NCBI GenBank assembly: GCA_003481005.1
Contig: QUKC01000007.1
Coordinates: forward strand, 83,579 to 147,578
Reading direction: 5' to 3'
Source of the DNA: Firmicutes bacterium TM09-10
GTDB taxonomy: Bacteria > Bacillota > Clostridia > Lachnospirales > Lachnospiraceae
Length of the DNA stretch: 64,000 bases
This document shows, piece after piece, positions 27,220 to 36,746 of this stretch (positions within the stretch are counted from its first letter, which is position 1; each line of letters opens with the position of its first letter). Position numbers and translations under genes: made by a program. The notes under the pieces were generated by a model, which was not told the origin of the DNA, searched no databases, and worked only from the letters and a program-made list of their open reading frames with translations.

Positions 27220-28245
27220 ATGGATTACAAGAGTTCTGGAGTGGATATTGAAGCCGGATACAAATCGGTGGAACTGATGAAACAGTATGTAAAGACGACA
27301 ATGCGCCCGGAAGTGCTTGGCGGACTGGGCGGTTTTTCCGGTGCATTTTCCCTGGAAAAGATCAAGGATATGGAAAAGCCTACCCTGGTATCCGGTACAG
27401 ATGGTGTCGGAACCAAGATCAAGCTCGCCTTTCTTATGGACAAGCATGATACCATCGGTATCGACTGCGTTGCCATGTGCGTAAACGATATTGCATGCGC
27501 AGGCGGCGAACCGCTGTTTTTCCTGGACTATATCGCATGCGGCAAAAATATTCCCGAGAAGATCGCAGAGATCGTAAAAGGTGTATCCGCAGGCTGTGTA
27601 CAGTCGGAAGCTGCCCTGATTGGCGGCGAGACAGCAGAGCATCCCGGACTGATGCCGGAGGATGAGTACGATCTGGCTGGTTTTGCAGTCGGTGTAGTGG
27701 ATGAAAAAGACCTGATTACCGGCGAAAACTTAAAGCCCGGTGACGTGCTGATCGGCATGGCAAGCTCCGGCGTGCATTCCAACGGCTTCTCTCTGGTTCG
27801 TAAGGTATTCGACATGACCGTTGAAAGCTTAAATACCTATTATGATGAGCTGGGCGCAACCCTGGGCGAGACCCTGCTGGCTCCGACACGCATCTATGTT
27901 AAGGCGTTAAAGGCAGTCAAAGAAGCCGGCGTAACCGTAAAGGCATGCAGCCATATCACCGGCGGCGGCTTTTATGAAAACGTGCCCCGTATGTTAAAAG
28001 AGGGTACCCATGCGGTGATCAACAAAAACAGCTATCCCATTCCTCCGATTTTTACCCTGATGGCGAAAAAGGGCAATATCGAAGAGCATATGATGTATAA
28101 CACCTATAACATGGGACTGGGTATGATCGTCGCAGTAGATCTCGCTGATGTGGATAAGACCATGGAAGCAATGAAAGCTGCAGGCGATACCCCTTATGTG
28201 GTAGGCACCATCGAAGCAGGCGAAAAGGGAGTGACCTTATGTTAA
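27220..28245 (+). CDS. purM: Phosphoribosylformylglycinamidine cyclo-ligase
   Basis: 341 residues from the ATG at 27220. GGAGG five bases upstream favours this over the ATG at 27208, which overlaps that site. MDYKSSGVDIEAGYKSVELMK is the typical PurM start. LVSGTDGVGTKIKLAF, GGETAEHPGLMPEDEYDLAGFAVG and MASSGVHSNGFSLVRKV follow. It makes AIR from FGAM using ATP. Its stop overlaps the purN start by seven bases. Confidence 0.95.
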   Translation: MDYKSSGVDIEAGYKSVELMKQYVKTTMRPEVLGGLGGFSGAFSLEKIKDMEKPTLVSGTDGVGTKIKLAFLMDKHDTIGIDCVAMCVNDIACAGGEPLFFLDYIACGKNIPEKIAEIVKGVSAGCVQSEAALIGGETAEHPGLMPEDEYDLAGFAVGVVDEKDLITGENLKPGDVLIGMASSGVHSNGFSLVRKVFDMTVESLNTYYDELGATLGETLLAPTRIYVKALKAVKEAGVTVKACSHITGGGFYENVPRMLKEGTHAVINKNSYPIPPIFTLMAKKGNIEEHMMYNTYNMGLGMIVAVDLADVDKTMEAMKAAGDTPYVVGTIEAGEKGVTLC

Positions 28246-28865
28246 GGCTTCTGGTCTGTGTCTCGGGCGGAGGCACGAACCTGCAGGCGATTTTCGATGC
28301 GATTGACGCGGGAAAAATCCGCAATGCCGAAATCGCAGCGGTGATCAGCAACAACCCGGGCGCATATGCGCTGGAACGTGCGCGGCAGCATAATGTGGAA
28401 GCAATCTGTCTTTCTCCGAAATCTTTCGAGAGCAGAGAGGAATTCAATCATGCCCTGACCGAAAAGGTAAAGGAAATCGCGCCGGATCTGATCGTGCTGG
28501 CAGGATTTTTAGTCGCCGTTCCGGCAGAGATGATTGAAGCGTTCCCAAACCAGATTATCAATATCCATCCGTCGCTGATCCCTGCGTTTTGCGGCGTTGG
28601 CTTTTACGGTCTGCATGTCCATGAGGGTGTGCTTGCGCGCGGTGCAAAGGTGACCGGCGCGACGGTGCATTTTGTGGACAGCGGAATGGATACCGGTCCG
28701 ATTATCTTACAGAAGGCGGTTGAAGTGCAGCAGGGCGATACACCCAAGAGTCTGCAGCAGCGGGTCATGGAGGAAGCGGAATGGAAAATTTTGCCCCAGG
28801 CTATCGATCTGATTGCCCAGGGCAGAGTAACCGTTGTGGATGGAAAGACGATTATCGCATCGTGA
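28239..28865 (+). CDS. purN: Phosphoribosylglycinamide formyltransferase
   Basis: 208 residues. LLVCVSGGGTNLQAIFDAID is the standard PurN start. The catalytic region has INIHPSLIPAFCG (Asn/His) and TVHFVDSGMDTGPIILQKAV (Asp), as in the folate-dependent GART enzyme. It formylates GAR using 10-formyl-THF. It is translationally coupled to purM, and purD follows after about 50 bases. Confidence 0.95.
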   Translation: MLRLLVCVSGGGTNLQAIFDAIDAGKIRNAEIAAVISNNPGAYALERARQHNVEAICLSPKSFESREEFNHALTEKVKEIAPDLIVLAGFLVAVPAEMIEAFPNQIINIHPSLIPAFCGVGFYGLHVHEGVLARGAKVTGATVHFVDSGMDTGPIILQKAVEVQQGDTPKSLQQRVMEEAEWKILPQAIDLIAQGRVTVVDGKTIIAS

Positions 28866-28917
28866 TGCAAAATTGCATCGCATAACAGCGAAAGCGCCTG
28901 AAAATATGGAGGTTCAT

Positions 28918-30198
28918 ATGAAAATTCTGATTGTGGGAAGCGGCGGCAGAGAGCATGCGATCGCTGCAAGCGTGGCAAAGAGCCCGAAAGCAGAGAAGAT
29001 TTACTGTGCGCCCGGCAACGCCGGAATTGCACAGCTGGCAGAGTGCGTTCCGATCGGCGCGATGGAATTTGACCGTCTGACCGAGTTCGCAAAGGAAAAA
29101 GAGATCGACCTCGTTATCGTCGGCATGGATGATCCGCTTGTCGGGGGCCTGGTAGACCAGCTGGAGGCAGCCGGGATCCGTGCATTCGGTCCTCGCAAAA
29201 ATGCGGCGATTCTGGAAGGCAGCAAGGCATTTTCCAAGGAACTGATGAAAAAATACAACATTCCGACGGCTGCCTATGAAGTGTTCGACAAGGCAGAGGA
29301 TGCGCTGGAATATCTGCATACCAAAGCGAAATTCCCGATCGTTTTAAAGGCGGATGGCCTTGCACTTGGAAAAGGTGTTTTAATCTGCAGCACGTTGGAA
29401 GAAGCGGAAGACGGCGTATGCACGATTATGACAGATAAGAAATTCGGCACAGCCGGCAACAAGATGGTCATCGAAGAGTTCATGACCGGACGCGAGGTTT
29501 CCGTGCTGTCCTTTACAGATGGCAAGACCATCCAGATCATGTCTTCCGCCCAGGATCACAAGCGCGCAAAGGACGGCGATCAGGGCTTGAACACCGGCGG
29601 CATGGGCAATTTTTCTCCGTCTCCGTTCTATACAAAAGAGGTTGATGCATTCTGTAAAAAATATATCTATCAGGCTACCGTCGATGCAATGTCTGCGGAA
29701 GGACGCACCTTTCAGGGTGTAATTTTCTTCGGCCTGATGCTGACACCTGACGGCCCGAAAGTGCTGGAATATAATGTCCGCTTCGGCGATCCGGAAGCGC
29801 AGGTTGTGCTGCCGCGTATGAAAAATGACATTCTGGACGTTTGCGAGGCATGTATCGACGGTACGCTCGATCAGCTCAAGTTGGAGTTTGAAGACAATGC
29901 GACAGTTTGTGTTGTGCTGGCATCGGACGGTTATCCGTTAAAATATGACAAGGGACTCCCGATTTCCGGCCTGGAAGCCTTTGACGGAAAAGACGATGTG
30001 TTCTGTTTCCATGCAGGAACCAGGTTTGCAGAAGACGGAAAGACGATCCTGACCAACGGTGGACGTGTGCTGGGTATCACGGCGAAGGCGCCTACCTTAA
30101 AGGAAGCGCGCGCAAAAGCGTATGCAGCGACCGAATGGGTCAATTTTGCCAACAAATATATGAGACACGATATCGGTAAAGCGATCGACGAAGCATAA
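28918..30198 (+). CDS. purD: Phosphoribosylamine-glycine ligase
   Basis: 426 residues from the ATG at 28918, with GGAGG seven bases upstream. MKILIVGSGGREHAIA is the classic PurD start. The ATP-grasp motifs FPIVLKADGLALGKGV, EEFMTGREVSVLSF and EYNVRFGDPEAQVVLPRM are present. It joins glycine to phosphoribosylamine. It ends the purine run. About 115 bases with no recognised terminator lead to the SH3-protein gene. Confidence 0.96.
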   Translation: MKILIVGSGGREHAIAASVAKSPKAEKIYCAPGNAGIAQLAECVPIGAMEFDRLTEFAKEKEIDLVIVGMDDPLVGGLVDQLEAAGIRAFGPRKNAAILEGSKAFSKELMKKYNIPTAAYEVFDKAEDALEYLHTKAKFPIVLKADGLALGKGVLICSTLEEAEDGVCTIMTDKKFGTAGNKMVIEEFMTGREVSVLSFTDGKTIQIMSSAQDHKRAKDGDQGLNTGGMGNFSPSPFYTKEVDAFCKKYIYQATVDAMSAEGRTFQGVIFFGLMLTPDGPKVLEYNVRFGDPEAQVVLPRMKNDILDVCEACIDGTLDQLKLEFEDNATVCVVLASDGYPLKYDKGLPISGLEAFDGKDDVFCFHAGTRFAEDGKTILTNGGRVLGITAKAPTLKEARAKAYAATEWVNFANKYMRHDIGKAIDEA

Positions 30199-30315
30199 TA
30201 TACCGATAGAGCACTGGCGACAGGCGAAATCGGAAGCCTGGCTGAGGAGTTTGGAAAAGAGAAAAGGTCCGCAGAGACCTTTGCGGATCGGAATCAGAAA
30301 GGTACGTAAACTAGA

Positions 30316-31488
30316 ATGATGAAATGGACGACCAAGTTCAGCACTGTGCTGGGATGTGCACTTGCTGCGGTATTTTTATTTACATCCACAATGGAAGTCG
30401 GCGCTGTGCCGCTGACCTCTTCCCCGAGCGGAACGACAACGACCACAACAACCGACACCAATGCTGCAGAGGACGGAAACGCTGATGCAGCTGCAGAGGA
30501 CGGAAACGCTGATGCAGCCGCAGAGGATAACGCCGCAGGGACAGCTGCTGCAGGAACCGTTACCAGCGCAACCGTAACCTCTTCCAGCGTTAATATCAGA
30601 AGCGAAGCTTCCACCAGCGCAAGCCTTGCAGGTAAGGCAACCAGCGGACAGGAGCTGACCGTTACCGGCGAGACACAGGGCAGCGACGGCAAAACCTGGT
30701 ATGCAGTAACATTTGATAATGTAAGCGGATATATCCGTTCTGATCTGGTAGAGGCACATGTGTCGGAGGCGACAGCAGAGCCGACTGTTGACGAAACTCA
30801 GGAGACGGAAGAACCGGAGGAAGAGCCGATCGTAGACAACTCTGCAGATTATTCCGTCGCCTTTGAGGATGACGGAAGCGGCAGCAGTGCATGGTATCTG
30901 CATGATAATACTATGGGAACCAGATATCAGGTCAGTGACCTGCTGAATGCAGAGGAGACTAACAAGAACAATCAGGCAACCATTGACCAGACCGCAAAGA
31001 GCATGCGCTTTGTCGTTATTCTGATGGCGTTTGTAATCGTAGTTCTGATTATCGTTGTAACAATCCTGATCATCAAAGTCAGAAGCACGTATGAAGACTA
31101 TGACGATTATGATGATGACGAAGAGGACGACGAAGATGACGAAGACGACGATGAGGATGAGGACGAGGAAGAAGAACGTCCGCGCCGCTTCGGCCGCAAG
31201 AAGCCTGCCCGTTATGTAGAAGAGGATGACGATGACGACGAGGACGATGACGAGGACGAGGAAGAGGAAGAAGAGCGTCCGCGCCGCCGTCCGGCAAAGA
31301 AGGCTCCGGTAAAGAAGCCTGTCCGTCGCCCCAGAGTCGACGAATATGAAGACGAGGATGACGAGGATGAGGACGAGGAAGAGGAAGAAGAACGTCCGCG
31401 CCGCAAAAAAGGCAAATCCAAAGACTGGCAGTCCAGGAATTTCCTGGATGATGACGATCTTGAGTTTGAATTCCTTGACCTGAAATAA
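30316..31488 (+). CDS. Secreted SH3-domain membrane protein with charged cytoplasmic tail
   Basis: 390 residues. An N-terminal signal sequence is followed by a Thr run and a short tandem repeat (AAEDGNAD units, a 27-base DNA repeat near 30463-30530). A bacterial SH3 domain lies at about 85-145 (SSSVNIRSEASTSASLAG, then WYAVTFDNVSGYIRSDLV). An acidic extracellular spacer leads to a membrane helix at about 231-255. The remaining 130 residues are a polyampholyte of Asp/Glu blocks interrupted three times by ERPRR-type basic clusters. SH3 domains of this kind usually bind peptidoglycan. The tail could contact a basic or nucleic-acid partner in the cytoplasm, which is inference. The repetitive composition yields long open frames on the opposite strand that are not genes. 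Confidence 0.8.
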   Translation: MMKWTTKFSTVLGCALAAVFLFTSTMEVGAVPLTSSPSGTTTTTTTDTNAAEDGNADAAAEDGNADAAAEDNAAGTAAAGTVTSATVTSSSVNIRSEASTSASLAGKATSGQELTVTGETQGSDGKTWYAVTFDNVSGYIRSDLVEAHVSEATAEPTVDETQETEEPEEEPIVDNSADYSVAFEDDGSGSSAWYLHDNTMGTRYQVSDLLNAEETNKNNQATIDQTAKSMRFVVILMAFVIVVLIIVVTILIIKVRSTYEDYDDYDDDEEDDEDDEDDDEDEDEEEERPRRFGRKKPARYVEEDDDDDEDDDEDEEEEEERPRRRPAKKAPVKKPVRRPRVDEYEDEDDEDEDEEEEEERPRRKKGKSKDWQSRNFLDDDDLEFEFLDLK

Positions 31489-31514
31489 ATCTTCAAAAGT
31501 TGTGAATCCATAAA

Positions 31515-31590
31515 AAACATCCGGCTTTTGCTGCAAACTGCCCGCTGTCCGGCGGGAGCACAGGAAACAGCAGTGCCGGGTGTTTTGTTT
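31515..31590 (+). terminator. Terminator after the SH3-protein gene
   Basis: An 11-base outer stem (AAACATCCGGC with GCCGGGTGTTT) encloses an inner hairpin and is followed by TTTTGTTTTATT. A palindromic repeat begins at the end of the T tract. Confidence 0.75.
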
Positions 31591-31592
31591 TA

Positions 31593-31635
31593 TTCATGAC
31601 AATAGCATGCTCGCAGCGCGTGCATGCTATTGTTG
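31593..31635 (+). repeat. Dispersed palindromic repeat, copy 2 (compensated arms)
   Basis: The arms are CAATAGCATGC and GCATGCTATTG. Compared with other copies both arms changed together (A to C in the left, T to G in the right), keeping the stem perfect. The flank TTCATGA is preserved. It ends within the clpC operon promoter region. Confidence 0.88.
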
Positions 31636-31661
31636 ACTATTTTCAGGATTCTTGTTATAGT
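31633..31661 (+). promoter_or_regulatory. Promoter of the GntR-clpC operon
   Basis: TTGACT (31633-31638), a 17-base spacer and TATAGT (31656-31661). It begins at the edge of palindromic repeat copy 2. The operator-like palindrome at 31659-31675 overlaps the -10 box. Confidence 0.75.
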
Positions 31662-31675
31662 GTTTCTAGAACACT
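31659..31675. promoter_or_regulatory. Candidate GntR operator overlapping the -10 box
   Basis: AGTGTT-TCTAG-AACACT is a perfect 6-base inverted repeat with a 5-base spacer, placed from the -10 box to just past the start site. A dimeric GntR repressor encoded by the next gene bound here would block transcription of itself and clpC. Confidence 0.6.
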
Positions 31676-31703
31676 TTAAAGAGAAAATGGATGGGAGATC
31701 AGC

Positions 31704-32078
31704 ATGATTCTGGAAGTCGATTTTAACAGCGAAGAAGCGTTATATATACAGCTGCGCAATCAGATCATTGTCGGGATTGCGACAAACAGGCTCAAGGAGG
31801 GAGAGTCCCTCCCGAGCGTGCGGCAGCTTGCAGAATCCATTGGGATTAACATGCATACAGTGAATAAGGCATATACCGTGCTCAAGCAGGAGGGCTTCGT
31901 CAAGGTGGACAGACGCCGCGGCGCAGTGATTGCGATTGATGCGGATCGAATCAGTGATCTGGAGCAGATGCGGGAGTCGCTGCGGGTCATTCTGGCACGG
32001 GCAAGTTGTCGGAATATTTCCCGCGAGGAAGTACATGCTTTGATAGATGAGATTTATGAAGAGTATGGAGGACTATAA
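31704..32078 (+). CDS. GntR family regulator, YtrA type
   Basis: 124 residues. An N-terminal winged helix (LYIQLRNQIIVGIATNRLKEGESLPSVRQLAESIGINMHTVNKAYTVLKQEGFVKVDRRRGAVI) is followed by only about 45 residues, the short effector-less C-terminus of the YtrA subfamily. It precedes clpC by three bases, in the position that ctsR occupies in Bacillus. It probably represses the operon through the palindrome at 31659-31675. The signal that relieves repression is not apparent. Confidence 0.9.
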   Translation: MILEVDFNSEEALYIQLRNQIIVGIATNRLKEGESLPSVRQLAESIGINMHTVNKAYTVLKQEGFVKVDRRRGAVIAIDADRISDLEQMRESLRVILARASCRNISREEVHALIDEIYEEYGGL

Positions 32079-32081
32079 CAG

Positions 32082-34523
32082 ATGCAGTCACAGTTTACGG
32101 ATAAGGCAAAAACTGCCCTGCTTTTGGCGGGGCGGGCGGCAAAAAGCCTGCATCAGAATTATGTTGGGACAGAGCATATCCTGCTGGGCCTGATCAAAGA
32201 AGGAACCGGTGTGGCATCAAGGGTTCTGACGGAAAACGGGGCAAAAGAAGAGGCGATCCGGGAAATGATTCAGGATCTGCTGGCTCCGGAGACGCCCAAT
32301 CCGGTCATAGAGCGGGACGGTTATTCCCCCCGGGCAGAGGAAGTTCTGGAGGAAAGCCACAGACAGGCGGAAAAGGCAGGCAGCGCGCTGACCGGAACGG
32401 AGCACATTTTGTTAGCGCTTTTAGGAGATGGGGATAACGTTGCAGTGCGGGTGCTGCAGACGCTGTCGCTGCCGCTGCAGAAAATCATGCGGGATACGCT
32501 CCTGGCAGCAGGACTGGACCCTACGGCGTACCGCGAAGAGCTGGGACGCAGGCAAAAAAAGAGCCAGACCGGGACGCTGGAGCTTTACAGCCGGGATCTG
32601 ACGAAGCTGGCTGCACAGGGAAAGCTCGATCCGGTTGTCGGACGCGATCAGGAAATTGGACGCGTGATTCAGATTTTAAGCCGCAGGACGAAGAACAATC
32701 CGTGCCTGGTAGGAGAACCCGGTGTCGGCAAAACGGCGATCGTCGAGGGACTTGCGCTTCGGATTACGGAGGGCAGCGTGCCGGATACGGTAAAGGATAA
32801 ACGGGTTCTGATGCTGGATCTGTCCGGGATGATCGCGGGAAGCAAATACCGCGGCGAATTTGAGGAGCGAATTCGTAAGGTCATCCGTGAGGTAACAGAC
32901 GACGGAAATATTTTACTGTTTTTGGATGAGCTGCATACACTGATCGGTGCAGGCGGCGCAGAGGGGGCGATTGACGCTTCCAACATTTTAAAGCCGTCCC
33001 TTGCGCGCGGCGAGATTCAGCTGATCGGCGCGACAACGCTGGAAGAATACCGCAAATATATCGAAAAAGATGCTGCCCTGGAACGCCGTTTTCAGCCGGT
33101 TACGGTCGAAGAACCAACGGAAAAAGAGGCGATCGGCATTTTACAGGGAATCGTTTCCAGATATGAAGAGCATCATAAAGTAAAGATTCTGCCGGAAGCC
33201 CTCGAGGCCGCAGTACATCTTTCCAATCGCTATATCAACGACCGGAAGCTCCCGGACAAGGCGATCGACGTGATGGACGAGGCGGCTGCTGCGGTGCGCC
33301 TGCAGCGGATGCAGACGACTGACGAGGCAACAGACCAGGCAAAGGAAATCAAAACGCTGGACGAAAAGCTGGAGCAGGCAATCCGCGATCAGGATTTGGA
33401 GGAGGCCTCAAGACTAAAGCAAAAGCTAAAGGAGGCGCTCACCCGTTACGAAAAGCACCAGAAACGACAGGAAAAGAGCCGCAAAAAGGGGCAGCCAGAG
33501 GTGACAGCAGAGGATATCGCAAAGGTCATTTCCACTTGGACAAAGGTTCCGGTGAGCCGCCTGACCGAAAAAGAGAGCGAACGGCTGTTAAAGCTGGAAT
33601 CTATTCTGCACAAGCGCGTGATCGGACAGGAAGAAGCCGTATCGAGCGTTGCGCGGGCGATGCGCCGCGGCAGAGTCGGACTGCAGGATCCGAGACGACC
33701 GATCGGTTCGTTTTTGTTCCTCGGTCCCACAGGTGTCGGAAAGACGGAGCTTTCCAAGGCGCTGGCAGAAGCGATGTTTGGTTCAGAAAACGCGCTGATC
33801 CGCGTGGACATGTCGGAATATATGGAAGGGCACTCTGTTTCGAAAATGATCGGCTCGCCTCCGGGCTATGTCGGCTTTGACGAGGGCGGACAGCTTTCTG
33901 AAAAGGTTCGCAGAAATCCGTATTCGGTGGTTTTATTCGACGAAATCGAGAAAGCGCACCCGGATGTTTTCAATATTTTGCTACAGGTGCTGGACGATGG
34001 GCATATCACGGATTCCAGAGGCAGGAAGGTCAGCTTCAAAAATACCGTCATCATCATGACGTCCAACGCCGGTGCACAGCGGATTGTGGAGCCAAAAAAT
34101 CTCGGCTTTGCGGCAAAAGAAGATGCGCAAAAGACTTACGAAAAGATGAAAGCCGGCGTGATGGAAGAGGTAAAACGCCTGTTCAAACCGGAATTTTTAA
34201 ACCGGATTGATGAAACGATCGTATTCCATCAGCTGACAAAAGACGATATGAAGCGAATTATCAATCTGCTGGCGCAGAGCCTGATTACGCGCTGCCGGAC
34301 ACAGCTGGATATCAGCCTGACACTGACACCATCTCTGAAAGAGCATATCGTAGAAAAATACAGCAACCTGAAAATGGGTGCAAGACCGTTAAAGAGAGCA
34401 ATTCAGACGCTGATCGAGGACGCACTTGCGGAAGAAATTCTGTCGGGACGGGTAAAATCCGGCGATCATGTGAGTGCAGGCTTCCGCGAGAATAAAGTTG
34501 TTTTCAGCGTCAAAAACAAATAA
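32082..34523 (+). CDS. clpC: ATP-dependent protease ATPase subunit ClpC
   Basis: 813 residues. A Clp N-domain with two repeats ([31 protein letters not shown]) is followed by AAA+ module 1 (GEPGVGKTA near 211, LLFLDELH), a UVR-like middle domain ([21 protein letters not shown]) and AAA+ module 2 (GPTGVGKTE near 547, [13 protein letters not shown]). It unfolds substrates for ClpP. mcsA, mcsB and ctsR, usual companions in Bacillus, are absent here and replaced by a GntR regulator. The start overlaps the ribosome binding site in the end of that gene. Confidence 0.96.
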   Translation: MQSQFTDKAKTALLLAGRAAKSLHQNYVGTEHILLGLIKEGTGVASRVLTENGAKEEAIREMIQDLLAPETPNPVIERDGYSPRAEEVLEESHRQAEKAGSALTGTEHILLALLGDGDNVAVRVLQTLSLPLQKIMRDTLLAAGLDPTAYREELGRRQKKSQTGTLELYSRDLTKLAAQGKLDPVVGRDQEIGRVIQILSRRTKNNPCLVGEPGVGKTAIVEGLALRITEGSVPDTVKDKRVLMLDLSGMIAGSKYRGEFEERIRKVIREVTDDGNILLFLDELHTLIGAGGAEGAIDASNILKPSLARGEIQLIGATTLEEYRKYIEKDAALERRFQPVTVEEPTEKEAIGILQGIVSRYEEHHKVKILPEALEAAVHLSNRYINDRKLPDKAIDVMDEAAAAVRLQRMQTTDEATDQAKEIKTLDEKLEQAIRDQDLEEASRLKQKLKEALTRYEKHQKRQEKSRKKGQPEVTAEDIAKVISTWTKVPVSRLTEKESERLLKLESILHKRVIGQEEAVSSVARAMRRGRVGLQDPRRPIGSFLFLGPTGVGKTELSKALAEAMFGSENALIRVDMSEYMEGHSVSKMIGSPPGYVGFDEGGQLSEKVRRNPYSVVLFDEIEKAHPDVFNILLQVLDDGHITDSRGRKVSFKNTVIIMTSNAGAQRIVEPKNLGFAAKEDAQKTYEKMKAGVMEEVKRLFKPEFLNRIDETIVFHQLTKDDMKRIINLLAQSLITRCRTQLDISLTLTPSLKEHIVEKYSNLKMGARPLKRAIQTLIEDALAEEILSGRVKSGDHVSAGFRENKVVFSVKNK

Positions 34524-34562
34524 ACAGCAAACCGCCGCAAGGGCGGACAGGAGGACAAAAGA

Positions 34563-34973
34563 ATGGCAGCAGTAGCAGAACTCATCAGAACAGAAGCAGA
34601 CGGAAAGATCAGCTTCGGCAATCATCTTCTGCAGGAAAAGAGCAAGAAGGAGGGCTTTGAGGCCGGCGGCGATGAGTACAAGGTAAAGACTTTTAAAGAG
34701 ATTACCAAGCTGGAGAGAAACGGCATGTTTGTCTATGAATCCGTGCCCGGCACGAGCGTAGAGCATTTTGCGGAGAGCGAAAATGGCGTCAGCTTCACGG
34801 TAGAGGGCACAGAGGACGCGCAGATCACACTCGGTCTGGAGGAAGATACGGAATATGATGTGAAAATCAACGGTGAGGATGCGGGCAGAATGCGCACGAA
34901 CCTGGGCGGAAAGCTGAATGTGAGCGTGGAGCTTGCCGGAATCGGAGAAGTAAAGGTAGAAATTTCAAAATAA
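34563..34973 (+). CDS. Conserved protein of unknown function between clpC and radA
   Basis: 136 residues with GGAGG upstream. It starts MAAVAELIRTEADGKISFGNHLLQEKSKKEGF and continues with alternating charged and hydrophobic residues suggesting an all-beta fold (VEHFAESENGVSFTVEGTEDAQITLGLEEDTEYDV). No signal peptide or membrane segment is seen. Its stop is immediately followed by the radA ATG (TAAATG), so it is part of the clpC-radA operon. Similar short proteins in related bacteria have misleading names. I see no catalytic motif. Confidence 0.75.
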   Translation: MAAVAELIRTEADGKISFGNHLLQEKSKKEGFEAGGDEYKVKTFKEITKLERNGMFVYESVPGTSVEHFAESENGVSFTVEGTEDAQITLGLEEDTEYDVKINGEDAGRMRTNLGGKLNVSVELAGIGEVKVEISK

Positions 34974-36341
34974 ATGGCAACCAAAATAAAAACCAAATTT
35001 TTCTGTCAGGAATGCGGCTATGAAACGGCAAAATGGCTGGGGCAGTGTCCGGGCTGTAAGGCGTGGAACTCCCTTGTAGAGGAACCGGTTTCCGTGACCG
35101 CAGGCGGAAAAGAGAAAAAGCAGGTGCTGTCCGGGGTGCAGAGCGCTCCGGCGGTGCTGAATGAAATTTCGATGGAAGAGGAAAGACGCACAGAAACCGG
35201 GATGGGAGAGCTCGACCGGGTACTGGGCGGCGGAATCGTTACCGGCTCGCTGACGCTGGTCGGCGGCGACCCGGGTATCGGCAAATCGACGCTTCTTTTG
35301 CAGATGTGCAGGAACCTTTCGTTAAAAAAGCAGCACATTTTGTATGTATCAGGCGAGGAATCCTTACGCCAGATCAAAATGCGTGCGATGCGGATCGGCG
35401 ATTTTTCGGACACGCTGGAGCTGTTCTGTGAGACGAACCTGAATCGGATTGAAGAGGTAATTCAGCAGAAAAAGCCTCAGATCGTTATCATCGACTCCAT
35501 CCAGACGATGTACAATGAAGCGGTCAGCGCGGCGCCCGGCAGCGTGTCACAGGTGCGCGAATCGACTGGTGTTTTGCTGCGGCTGGCAAAAGGACTCGGT
35601 ATTTCGATTTTTATCGTCGGGCATGTGACCAAAGAGGGAACGGTGGCAGGTCCCAGAGTGCTCGAGCATATGGTGGATACGGTGTTGTATTTTGAGGGTG
35701 ACCGACATGCATCTTATCGAATCCTCCGGGGCGTTAAGAACCGTTTTGGCTCAACCGATGAGATCGGCGTGTTTGAGATGCGCCAAGAGGGGCTGACAGA
35801 GGTGTTAAATCCGTCGGAATTCATGTTAAATGGCAGACCTGCCGGCGCGAGCGGCTCGGTCGTCTCCTGCTCAATGGGGGGGACTCGTCCGATGCTCACG
35901 GAGATTCAGGCGCTCGTCTGCCACAGCAATTTTGGCATTCCACGCCGTCAGACGACCGGAACGGATTTTAACCGCGTCAATCTGCTGATGGCGGTATTGG
36001 AAAAACGGCTTGGCATGCAGATCGGGGGGTGTGATGCTTACGTCAATCTGGCGGGCGGCATTCGGATTACAGAGCCTGCCATCGATCTTGGAATCGTGAT
36101 GGCAATCATGTCGAGCTTCAAAAACAGCCCCGTCCCGGAGGGCGTTGTCGCCTTCGGGGAAGTGGGCCTGAGCGGGGAAGTACGTGCCGTTTCGATGGCG
36201 GAGCAGAGAGTGAGGGAGGCGCAGAAGCTCGGTTTCACAACCTGTATCCTCCCCCAGGTCTGTCTCGAAAAAATGCCGAAAATTTCCGGCATCCGATTAG
36301 TCGGTGTCCGCAGTGTTGCCGACGCCGCGCGGGAGCTGTAA
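34974..36341 (+). CDS. radA: DNA repair protein RadA
   Basis: 455 residues. It has an N-terminal C4 zinc finger (CQECGYETAKWLGQCPGCKAWNS), a RecA-like core with Walker A GGDPGIGKST (about 97), the RadA-specific KNRFGSTDEIGVF motif, and a C-terminal Lon-like domain (DAYVNLAGGIRITEPAIDLGI, VAFGEVGLSGEVRAV). It acts in branch migration of recombination intermediates. It directly abuts the preceding unknown gene and follows clpC, a common order in Clostridia. Confidence 0.96.
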   Translation: MATKIKTKFFCQECGYETAKWLGQCPGCKAWNSLVEEPVSVTAGGKEKKQVLSGVQSAPAVLNEISMEEERRTETGMGELDRVLGGGIVTGSLTLVGGDPGIGKSTLLLQMCRNLSLKKQHILYVSGEESLRQIKMRAMRIGDFSDTLELFCETNLNRIEEVIQQKKPQIVIIDSIQTMYNEAVSAAPGSVSQVRESTGVLLRLAKGLGISIFIVGHVTKEGTVAGPRVLEHMVDTVLYFEGDRHASYRILRGVKNRFGSTDEIGVFEMRQEGLTEVLNPSEFMLNGRPAGASGSVVSCSMGGTRPMLTEIQALVCHSNFGIPRRQTTGTDFNRVNLLMAVLEKRLGMQIGGCDAYVNLAGGIRITEPAIDLGIVMAIMSSFKNSPVPEGVVAFGEVGLSGEVRAVSMAEQRVREAQKLGFTTCILPQVCLEKMPKISGIRLVGVRSVADAAREL

Positions 36342-36348
36342 GAACGCC

Positions 36349-36552
36349 CTACAGCGGCTGGTTGGGATAACCCGGAAAATAAAACGGAAGGGTCGCACCC
36401 GGAACAGGATATACCGCGATCTTGTCGTCGAACAGGTTTTTTTCAGACGGCACTTCGTCGTTTTTGGAAACCGGATTGACACCGTCGGGAGAGAGGATGC
36501 AGTCATCCGCAAGGTCAGAAGGACGGTCTGATTCTGGAATTACAGGATACAT
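36349..36552 (-). CDS. Small Pro/Tyr-rich protein, 67 residues
   Basis: The start at 36552 on the minus strand is set by AAGGAGG eight bases upstream. The product begins MYPVIPESDRPSDLADDC and ends in an aromatic/proline-rich motif (PGATLPFYFPGYPNQPL). No membrane segment is seen. The composition recalls small spore-coat-like proteins, but I do not recognise a family. It converges on radA. Confidence 0.6.
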   Translation of the reverse strand: MYPVIPESDRPSDLADDCILSPDGVNPVSKNDEVPSEKNLFDDKIAVYPVPGATLPFYFPGYPNQPL

Positions 36553-36644
36553 GACAAAAACCTCCTTTTCATTGTTGGATTCAAAAAGCGATAGGAAAGC
36601 TTTTGGGATCAGTATGTATCTTTTTTGGGGAAAATATTCTATTG

Positions 36645-36726
36645 TTACAGTCCACTCGTACCGTTTGGGGGCAGATTTCATGCTCGCATGAAAATCTGCT
36701 TACCAAAAGGTACGAGTGAACTGCAA
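36645..36726. repeat. Miniature inverted-repeat element, copy C (short form)
   Basis: The ends TTACAGTCCACTCGTACC and GGTACGAGTGAACTGCAA can fold as one long hairpin, and the central palindrome TTTCATGCTCGCATGAAA matches the centre of the longer copies. At 82 bases it lacks the extra left part of copies A and B. Confidence 0.75.
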
Positions 36727-36746
36727 GGTATATTTTGAAAAAGTAG

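Noticed and set aside
30376..31536. 386-codon open frame on the minus strand
   Set aside because: It is the mirror of the charged-tail SH3 gene; Asp/Glu codon runs read as Val/Ile/Leu on the opposite strand. No start context and no family resemblance.
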